Made by a program: the position numbers and the translations under genes. Positions 37,107-43,357 of a DNA stretch of 64,000 bases are shown one piece after another. The DNA is taken from contig NZ_FNRA01000003.1 in assembly GCF_900107535.1 (NCBI RefSeq), positions 124,001 through 188,000 on the forward strand, given 5' to 3'. The notes beneath the pieces were generated by a model. That model searched no databases, was not told the DNA's origin, and saw only the letters and a program-made list of their open reading frames with translations. Each line of letters opens with the position of its first letter. The stretch's first letter is position 1. Origin of the DNA: Pedobacter hartonius. GTDB taxonomy: Bacteria > Bacteroidota > Bacteroidia > Sphingobacteriales > Sphingobacteriaceae.

Positions 37107-37329
37107 GGAAACCACCGAACCGGACATCAAAAAAATGACCGCGATATTAAATGCACATGGTGTACGTGTACTGGATGGCAGCCTTTTACCAAACACTGCT
37201 TTGGTTGAAATTGAAGACTCATGCCTTGAAGGCTTTCAGACAGATCTGGGTACAGACTGGAATATCTATCCCGAGAAAAAATACAAAGTTCCTGAAACCG
37301 GCAAAAAGGCCAAAAAGGATTCTCTGTAG
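37081..37329 (+). CDS. Small I9/prodomain-like protein, likely partner of the subtilase
   Basis: An 82-residue protein. The frame is open from 37042, but the start MTNFILKHKE at 37081 fits best. The pattern NFILKHKE...MTAILNAHGVRVLDGSLLPNTALVEIE...WNIYPEKKYKVP follows the strand-helix-strand-strand-helix-strand layout of the inhibitor I9 prodomain of subtilases, and ends with a strand that could enter the active-site cleft. The gene overlaps the subtilase gene by 26 bases, so the two are translationally coupled. A role as trans-acting inhibitor or folding helper is inferred. Confidence 0.65.
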   Translation: MTNFILKHKETTEPDIKKMTAILNAHGVRVLDGSLLPNTALVEIEDSCLEGFQTDLGTDWNIYPEKKYKVPETGKKAKKDSL

Positions 37330-37411
37330 CGAACACACGCTTAATCGGCATCCTCCTCTTCATGATGTGCATGATATACAGATAATACCTTATCCTGGGC
37401 AGCAGAGTGCC

Positions 37412-37573
37412 TTAATTTTCGTTTGATGCTTTCCTGCTTTCCCACAGCGTGGCGAACACATCTTGAAGGATATCCTGTGATTCTTTATTTTTTACGAATT
37501 TGAACACATTCATATAGATAAGCTGATGATATTTCCAATAAAGACTATCAAATCTTTCATTAAAACCATCCAC
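37412..37573 (-). pseudogene. ECF sigma factor remnant
   Basis: Read on the minus strand from GTG at 37573, 53 codons spell a sigma region 2.1-2.2-like segment: FNERFDSLYWKYHQLIY, then KNKESQDILQDVFATLWESR, and end at TAA 37412. The order of conserved residues (DILQDVF, LWE) matches ECF sigma factors. Region 4 is absent. It sits inside an otherwise empty 345-base gap and is probably the stub of a deleted sigma gene. Confidence 0.7.
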
Positions 37574-37674
37574 CCTGCCGTAGAATTTCAAAAACTTCGT
37601 TGCTTTACTGTTGTTTATAACACAAGAGCTACCCTATGATTACAAAATGCATTTCTACACAAGCCAGTTTGCAC

Positions 37675-38985
37675 ATGGTTAAACTTTATCTGACCGTTTT
37701 TTCTATCCTGCTGTTTTCATGCAAGTCAGGAACAGTAAATCTTTTCAAACCTACATCCCCGCATGAGCAGTACCAGCATAAACTTGTTTCGGCTGGTCTT
37801 GATAAAACGGCCATTGGCTCTGCCTGGATTGTGTCGTCCCTGTCCATTCTTCAGAAGGCATTAACTGTTGAGCTCCCCTATCGAGAAACCGGTTATTTCG
37901 CTGCTGAAACTGTTCCTGCAGCGGCATACCGTTTAAGTGTAGTCCAGGGGCAAAAAATCAGCGTCAGGATCTCAAAAAAACCAGAAAACCAGTTTATGAT
38001 CTATACTGACGTATGGGAACAGTCAAAAGATGGTCAGATGAAACACCTCGTTTCTGCTGACACGGTTGGCAACGCCCTCATGTTTGACGTAAAAACCGGA
38101 GGAATGATTTTTATCAGGCTTCAGCCGGAATTGTTACGCAGCGGCCAGTATACCCTTGAAATCACGGCAGGCCCTTCCCTGGCCTTCCCTGTGAAATCGT
38201 CAAACAGCAGCCATATCAAAAGCTTGTTTGGTGATGGTAGAGATGCAAATTCCAGGAAACACGAAGGAATAGATATTTTCGCCCCCTATCATACTCCGGT
38301 AGTGGCCTCAGCGGAAGGAACCGTGGTCAGGGTGAATGACAATAAGCTTGGCGGTAAGGTAGTCTGGCTGCGGCCGAAAGATAGAGACTATATCTTATAT
38401 TATGCCCATCTGGATCAGCAGCTGGCAGCAGAAGGACAGGTTGTGGTTACCGGTGACACCTTAGGTTTGGTTGGCAATACCGGGAATGCAAAGACGACCC
38501 TGCCCCACCTGCATTTCGGAATATATACCTCCGGCGGAACGGTAGACCCTTTCCCCTTTGTGAATACGACCGTTAAAACTGCCGCTAAAGTCAGTGCCTC
38601 GCTCATCAATTTAAATGCAACACTGCGTACGTCCGGCGCGTCATTTATCTATGCATCTCCTGAAAGCAATGCCCGGAAAATCATTTCCTTAAAATCCGGT
38701 ACGATAGTTAAGGTCAATGCAGCAAGCAGCAACTGGTATAAAGTAGAACTGCCCGACGGCAAACCAGGATTTATTCCCGGCAAAGTCCTTGCAAGTATCA
38801 TCAAGCCACTGCGTAAACTAAAGTTCAGCTCGGCGAAAGAACTGTATGATCATCCGGACAGTCTTTCCGGATGCCTGAAATCAAACCTCAAGCCAGGGAG
38901 TACCGTCGAACTGCTTGGAGATTTTCAAACTTATCAGTTGGTAAGATACGCGTCCAATGAAATAGGATGGGTTAAAGTTGAGTAA
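37675..38985 (+). CDS. M23 metallopeptidase lipoprotein with SH3-like tail
   Basis: Frame open from 37636. The start MVKLYLTVFSILLFSC at 37675 gives a clean lipoprotein signal with Cys16. Next comes a beta-rich domain (30-180), then a LytM/M23 domain with HEGIDIFAPYHTPVVA (metal His and Asp) and LPHLHFGIY (second His pair). The last 120 residues contain one or two bacterial SH3-like units (LRTSGASFIYASPES, then IVKVNAASSNWYKVELPDGKPGFIPG). The predicted role is cleavage of peptidoglycan peptide bridges in the periplasm. It follows the subtilase cluster on the same strand after a 345-base gap. Confidence 0.92.
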   Translation: MVKLYLTVFSILLFSCKSGTVNLFKPTSPHEQYQHKLVSAGLDKTAIGSAWIVSSLSILQKALTVELPYRETGYFAAETVPAAAYRLSVVQGQKISVRISKKPENQFMIYTDVWEQSKDGQMKHLVSADTVGNALMFDVKTGGMIFIRLQPELLRSGQYTLEITAGPSLAFPVKSSNSSHIKSLFGDGRDANSRKHEGIDIFAPYHTPVVASAEGTVVRVNDNKLGGKVVWLRPKDRDYILYYAHLDQQLAAEGQVVVTGDTLGLVGNTGNAKTTLPHLHFGIYTSGGTVDPFPFVNTTVKTAAKVSASLINLNATLRTSGASFIYASPESNARKIISLKSGTIVKVNAASSNWYKVELPDGKPGFIPGKVLASIIKPLRKLKFSSAKELYDHPDSLSGCLKSNLKPGSTVELLGDFQTYQLVRYASNEIGWVKVE

Positions 38986-39000
38986 CACCTCTGCATTTCC

Positions 39001-39636
39001 TCAATGCAAACCATCCCTGCTCTCCAATTGCACCAGTCTTACATAATAATCCAGCATTTCAAACCCAAGGTTGCTCAGTACAAGTACATCCTGCTGGTTT
39101 CCATTGGCCAGAACGGCCAGATCTTCCATGTAAAGCCTTGCAAAATCAATATCGTACCCTTCATAATAAACATCGAAGTCTATCCTTCCGGAAAGAATTA
39201 TTTTGCAAAGCAGATAAAATACATAACTGCAGAACCGGGTAATGTTCTCCAGTTCATCCCAGTGATTTTCAAATTCATCGTCATTTCTGTAAAAACCTAT
39301 CTTTTTTAAAAAATCGATCGACATATCAATAGGTTTTGTCTTTTTAAATTCCTGGTGCCAGTCCTGATCATAATAAAAAGCAAGTGTAGTAATACTATTC
39401 TCTATCGAATGGATGCATTCGCTGATCAATTTAGACCACTCATTTTCAGGCATGGTCTCTAACATTTCCAGCGCTGGCTTATCAAGTATATCTGTAGAGA
39501 TTAAACCTTTGATATCCGGGAATTCTTTTTCAATTGCCACCTTAAAAGCAACATGCGTCAGATTAAACACTGCAATAGTTAATACTGATAGGACCATCGG
39601 CATTATATCTTTACTTTCATAGTGTTGAACGGCCAT
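39001..39636 (-). CDS. Hypothetical protein, 211 aa
   Basis: A mainly helical acidic protein. Residues 10-30 (IMPMVLSVLTIAVFNLTHVAF) are hydrophobic but too polar for a sure membrane anchor. It contains Trp/Tyr-rich helices (TTLAFYYDQDWHQEF, RFCSYVFYLLCKII) and a central DIDFARLYMEDLAVL. No known motif. It converges on the M23 gene with a 15-base gap. Confidence 0.7.
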   Translation of the reverse strand: MAVQHYESKDIMPMVLSVLTIAVFNLTHVAFKVAIEKEFPDIKGLISTDILDKPALEMLETMPENEWSKLISECIHSIENSITTLAFYYDQDWHQEFKKTKPIDMSIDFLKKIGFYRNDDEFENHWDELENITRFCSYVFYLLCKIILSGRIDFDVYYEGYDIDFARLYMEDLAVLANGNQQDVLVLSNLGFEMLDYYVRLVQLESRDGLH

Positions 39637-39940
39637 GCGTAATTTTATTGATTTAACTTATTTTAGTTATTTCCCTTTTTCAATAATTATCCTGTTAGTA
39701 TAACGTTTCTACTTGTACATCTAATTTATTAAAATTCAATCGAATTAATTACTAATAATTACATTTTAAATAAAAAACAACAATATTGCTACCTATTAAT
39801 AAATATCATACACCAAAAGATACGATTCTGATAGAATGCTAATTATAAGATATGCCATGATAGTATCATTTCTGGATTAAAGGTTCAAATGATAAAAAAT
39901 CGGCAGTAATTGTTGTTTATTTTTACAAAAGACAATTAAC
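39637..39940. other. AT-rich divergent promoter region
   Basis: About 300 bases between divergent genes, very AT-rich. TTATTTTTACA near 39917, some 20 bases before the AraC-type start, resembles a -7 element. Nothing else recognised. Confidence 0.5.
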
Positions 39941-40819
39941 ATGGACCAGAGTTTATCAGTTTTAAATATTCCCCGGGTTACACAGGAAATTCCCAAACCT
40001 GGCAGCTCAATTGAAGATTTCGCTATTTTATTTGACCATCATCCCACTTATGATCAGGCACCGGAAAAGACAGACTATTATGAACTTGTTTTTTGTCTGA
40101 GCGGAACTTATAAAAAGACCATAGGTCCTTTTATATTTGATGTCTACCCGCATTCCATTCATCTGCTTTCCCCTGCATTTATCCATTCCAGTGAAGCTCC
40201 TTCGGAGGATCTTGTGCTATACCGTGTATTGTTCAAAAAGGAATTCCTTACCAATAATTTTTTCAAAGAAAATACCGTGGATAACCTGCTGGAAGTAAAT
40301 CCGGATTACCCTCCCATCTATGGTGTTACCGAACAGCATTTCACTGCCCTTAAAGCACTGTATGAAAAGATAAGGCATGAAAGCCAGTTAGAAAATGCAT
40401 TTCAATTGCCGATGATACGTTTAATGCTCATGGAACTCCTGTACGAAATGAACCGGGCATGTGAAAAATGTCTGATAAATTCTACCCGGCACCTGAGCAG
40501 GCAGTACCAGTTGGTAAATCAATTTAAAAAATTAGTACAGGAACATTTCCTGACTTTTAAAACGGTACAGGAATACGCCAGTCTAATGTCAGTATCTGCT
40601 AAACACCTGACCGAAATTGTTAAAAACGAAACGGGGCAGAATGCTTTGCATATCATCCATAACAGACTGTTTCTGGAAGCCCAGTATCTCCTGTCCTCAT
40701 CCTCTCTGAGTGTAAAAGAAATAGCTGACCAGCTCAAATTTGATAACAGCTCACACTTCAGCCGTTTCTTTAAAAGATTCGCAGGGCTCAATCCTTCCCA
40801 GTTCAAAAACAGCAAATAA
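39941..40819 (+). CDS. AraC-family transcriptional regulator
   Basis: A 292-residue protein with an N-terminal cupin-like ligand-binding part (YELVFCLSGTYKKTIGPFIFDVYPHSIHLLSPAFIH, about 45-85). The C-terminal AraC double helix-turn-helix (about 190-290) has YASLMSVSAKHLTEIVKNETGQNALHIIHNRLFLEAQYLL and VKEIADQLKFDNSSHFSRFFKRFAGLNPSQF. No target gene is evident next to it; the following gene, an outer-membrane barrel, is 262 bases away with its own promoter. Confidence 0.93.
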   Translation: MDQSLSVLNIPRVTQEIPKPGSSIEDFAILFDHHPTYDQAPEKTDYYELVFCLSGTYKKTIGPFIFDVYPHSIHLLSPAFIHSSEAPSEDLVLYRVLFKKEFLTNNFFKENTVDNLLEVNPDYPPIYGVTEQHFTALKALYEKIRHESQLENAFQLPMIRLMLMELLYEMNRACEKCLINSTRHLSRQYQLVNQFKKLVQEHFLTFKTVQEYASLMSVSAKHLTEIVKNETGQNALHIIHNRLFLEAQYLLSSSSLSVKEIADQLKFDNSSHFSRFFKRFAGLNPSQFKNSK

Positions 40820-40894
40820 TCCCTGTACTGACACTGTTGTGATACAGCAGGTGAATAATCAGAAAAATTGGTCTTTCTAACCGATTTATTGGTA

Positions 40895-40925
40895 TTGCTG
40901 TGCCTTCAGATCCGTCCTATCTTTG
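40895..40925 (+). promoter_or_regulatory. Bacteroidota-type promoter upstream of the barrel gene
   Basis: TTG at 40895-40897, a 20-base spacer, then TATCTTTG at 40918-40925, an exact TAnnTTTG. It would give a 5' leader of about 150 bases before the gene at 41082. Confidence 0.6.
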
Positions 40926-40950
40926 ACATGTCAATACGAAACAACAGCTC

Positions 40951-41040
40951 ATGAACTCAGAAAATATACAAAACATTAAAGGAAAATTACTACCTGTTTA
41001 TTTCGGGATCTTTAGGGTTCTCAGTATAATTTACAGATAA
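40951..41040 (+). CDS. Possible 29-codon leader ORF
   Basis: MNSENIQNIKGKLLPV...IIYR and stop, between the promoter at 40918-40925 and the barrel gene. It is too short to judge by codon use. It may be a leader peptide, a fragment of an older gene, or chance. Confidence 0.25.
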   Translation: MNSENIQNIKGKLLPVYFGIFRVLSIIYR

Positions 41041-41081
41041 AAAAGATTACAACAGTAATACTATATATAACAATTAATATC

Positions 41082-41654
41082 ATGAAAAATTCGATTAAAA
41101 TCAGTGTTTTAGCTCTTTCATTTTTAGCATTTTTTACCATCAGTGCAAACGCACAGGATACCACGCCAAAAGCAGTTACTTACGGATCAGGAATCAGATT
41201 AAGTGTAGGTGCTGATGCAGGATTACCTGTCGGCAATTTCTCCAATGCCTACACCTGGAGCCTGGGTGGATCAGTACAGGCAGATTTCCCGATCATTAAG
41301 GAGCAGTTGTACTATACAGTAAATGCAGGCTTCAATAATGTATTTGCAGATAACAGCAATAGCGGACCAGATTTACAGTTAATTCCTGTAAAAGCAGGTT
41401 TGAAATACTTCCCCGTTAAAAATTTCTATGTACAGGGTGAGGCTGGTGCCACATTTATCACCAACAAATCAGACGCAGGATTCAATAAATCCACCACATT
41501 TGTTTATGCGCCGCAAATCGGTTATGTATTTAACGTAGGCGGAAAAAACAGTATAGATGCTGGTTTCAGGTATGAAAACAACAGTAAATTTACTGATAAC
41601 GGCAGCAGTAATGGCTTACTCGGATTAAGGGTAGCATATTCATTCGGCCTGTAA
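41082..41654 (+). CDS. Small outer-membrane beta-barrel protein
   Basis: A 190-residue protein with a clear signal peptide (1-24, ending SANAQD). Eight amphipathic strands follow with the usual alternation (GIRLSVGADAGLPVGNFSNA, WSLGGSVQADFPI, KAGLKYFPVKNFYVQGEAGATFI, and the C-terminal strand LLGLRVAYSFGL). It ends in Leu rather than Phe but otherwise fits the OmpX/OmpA-like eight-strand barrels of Bacteroidota (outer membrane beta-barrel family). The role is unknown. A strong terminator follows. Confidence 0.9.
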   Translation: MKNSIKISVLALSFLAFFTISANAQDTTPKAVTYGSGIRLSVGADAGLPVGNFSNAYTWSLGGSVQADFPIIKEQLYYTVNAGFNNVFADNSNSGPDLQLIPVKAGLKYFPVKNFYVQGEAGATFITNKSDAGFNKSTTFVYAPQIGYVFNVGGKNSIDAGFRYENNSKFTDNGSSNGLLGLRVAYSFGL

Positions 41655-41712
41655 AAAGATCAGCGGGAGAACTTAAAGCATGCTCTTCCCCTGGAGATAT
41701 CTATTGACAAAT

Positions 41713-41744
41713 AAAAAAAGCAGTCCGGTTGGACTGCTTTTTTT
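41713..41744. terminator. Rho-independent terminator of the barrel gene
   Basis: AAAAAAAGCAGTCC, loop GGTT, GGACTGCTTTTTTT: a perfect stem with a T run on both strands. Confidence 0.9.
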
Positions 41745-41786
41745 ATTACACGCTGAATAACATTTAAACGGTGATGGTAACTCAGT

Positions 41787-42180
41787 TTATCCATCGGCAT
41801 TCCCGGCCAGGTTAAACTGAAAGCCATCTTTGATCAGCACATCTTTGATCAGCGTCAAACCTACACCCCTGACCATCGGCTTTGGTGCTGAAAAATGGAC
41901 TGAAGAGATTCCCTGCAACTTCAGTATCAATTCCCTTTCTCGATGCAGTTTCTGCCATTAAGATCGCTACAGCAAAAACAAGTTCATGGATATCCATCGG
42001 CATCTTATTTGGCTCCGGCAAACGCACCACATCAGCAAGGTTGCACATAAATTTGTTCAGGTTATTGTTCCGGTCCATTGCCACCTGCAAAGCATTGGTA
42101 AGATTTCCGGCCAAAGCTGAGTCTGCCTGGATGACATGGGTATACTGCAAAATAGAATTTACAGGCCGGTCACCTGCCCG
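41787..42180 (-). pseudogene. Histidine kinase C-terminal remnant
   Basis: On the minus strand one frame reads PVNSILQYTHVIQADSALAG, then helices and GIDTEV, then FSPFFSTKADGQG. Beyond that point the true continuation VGLTLIKDVLIKDGFQF lies in the next frame and ends at 41787. The shift falls in a CCCC run at 41866-41869 and can be explained by one extra base. STKxxGxGxGLxL is the G2 box of a histidine kinase ATPase domain. The phospho-acceptor His and everything before it are gone. The left part is joined directly to an aldehyde dehydrogenase fragment. Confidence 0.8.
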
Positions 42181-42664
42181 TGGTAAGATCAGCATTGAGA
42201 TCGCTGTGATGGACGAGTTCGTCCATATGTTGATAAGTGAGTACAAATAGAATCGGCCCGAATATCTCTTCCTTCAAGATCTCTCTTTCATCAGGTACAT
42301 CCGTAAAAATAGTTGGATGGAAGATACGTTCCGGGGCATTGAATGTACCTCCCATAACCATCGCGGCCCCCTGCCTCACCGCATTATTTAATATCTGCCT
42401 GAGCCGTTCAAAATGTACGTCATTTTTGATCCTGCAATAGCGGTCCATGTTCAGCTCATAACTGTTCTCGAGGTAAAGGTCCCTGGTTTTCAACATCAGC
42501 TGTGCAACAAAAGCATTTTTCTGCTTTTCCTGAACAAGCACATAGTCAGGAGCAGCGCAATGTTGCCCGGCGTGCAGGAATTTTTCCCGGACAATTATCC
42601 CCGCAGCTTTTTCCAGATCGCCGTCAGAAGTTATAATTTTTCCTTTTGCTGGCATACAATTCAT
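42181..42664 (-). pseudogene. Aldehyde dehydrogenase internal fragment
   Basis: A 164-codon frame starts MNCMPAKGKIITSDGDLEKAAG and contains REKFLHAGQHCAAPDYVLV (the Cys motif of class 3 aldehyde dehydrogenases, C in GQxC) and LKEEIFGPILFVLTYQHMDELV. The first 200 or so residues, including the NAD-binding fold, and the last 130 are missing. Similarity stops after DELVHHS and the sequence passes into a histidine kinase fragment. It looks like a deletion join, not a functional gene. Confidence 0.82.
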
Positions 42665-42680
42665 GTTTATGTAAAGGGAT

Positions 42681-43325
42681 CTAAACGATCCCCTGTTTGA
42701 TCGCTTTTGCTACCGCTTCCGTCAGTGATGCTACGTGCAGTTTCTCATAAATTTTCTTAATATGACTACGTACTGTCTCATAACTGATAAAAAGTTCAGC
42801 AGCAACCATTTTATAGCTCAATCCGTTAACAATACAGAGCAATACTTCCTTCTCTCTCGGCGTAAGCTTGTATTCATTAACTGATGCTTTATTGATCTTC
42901 TCAGGGATCTGCAGTTTATTGATCACCTTGCGGGCAATGCTCGGGCTCATAGGAGAACCTCCGAAATGCAATTCCTTAATAGCATCAATCAGCTTGTTCT
43001 TCAGGTCGTCTTTTAATACATATCCTGAAGCGCCTGCACAGATGGCATCAAAAACCCTGTCGTCATCTTCAAAAACGGTCTGCATCAGGATCTGGATCGT
43101 GGGCAGTTCATGTTTAAGTATCTGTACCGCTTCAATGCCGCTCATTCCGGGCATTTGGATGTCCATCAGTACAATATCAGGCTCACACTTCAGACAGTCG
43201 TTCACACAGTTCAGGACATTACCAAAAGATCCGACTACTTCCATATCCGGATTGGTACTGATCAGTAAAGTTATGCTTTGCCTAATATTTTTATTGTCGT
43301 CAAAAATTGCTACTCGTAAACTCAT
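42681..43325 (-). CDS. NarL/FixJ-type response regulator
   Basis: A 214-residue protein. The receiver has an acidic patch (FDDN, 9-12), phospho-acceptor Asp55 in IVLMDIQMPG, and the Lys in YVLKDDL. The C-terminal LuxR helix-turn-helix is LTPREKEVLLCIVNGLSYKMVAAELFISYETVRSHIKKIYEKLHV. It is encoded 32 bases after the reg_prop sensor kinase gene on the same strand, so the two are a cognate pair. The phased TATCCCC sites near 46.4-48.6 kb are candidates for its targets, but the link is speculative. Confidence 0.94.
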   Translation of the reverse strand: MSLRVAIFDDNKNIRQSITLLISTNPDMEVVGSFGNVLNCVNDCLKCEPDIVLMDIQMPGMSGIEAVQILKHELPTIQILMQTVFEDDDRVFDAICAGASGYVLKDDLKNKLIDAIKELHFGGSPMSPSIARKVINKLQIPEKINKASVNEYKLTPREKEVLLCIVNGLSYKMVAAELFISYETVRSHIKKIYEKLHVASLTEAVAKAIKQGIV

Positions 43326-43357
43326 AATATTTTTTTTATTGGATGATTAAGATATTA

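Noticed and set aside
35183..38985. Prophage lysis cassette (holin-like protein plus M23 endopeptidase)
   Set aside because: No phage structural, integrase or terminase genes nearby, and the M23 protein is a lipoprotein with SH3 tail as in housekeeping wall enzymes.
40519..40815. 98-codon minus-strand frame
   Set aside because: Antisense to the AraC helix-turn-helix coding region.
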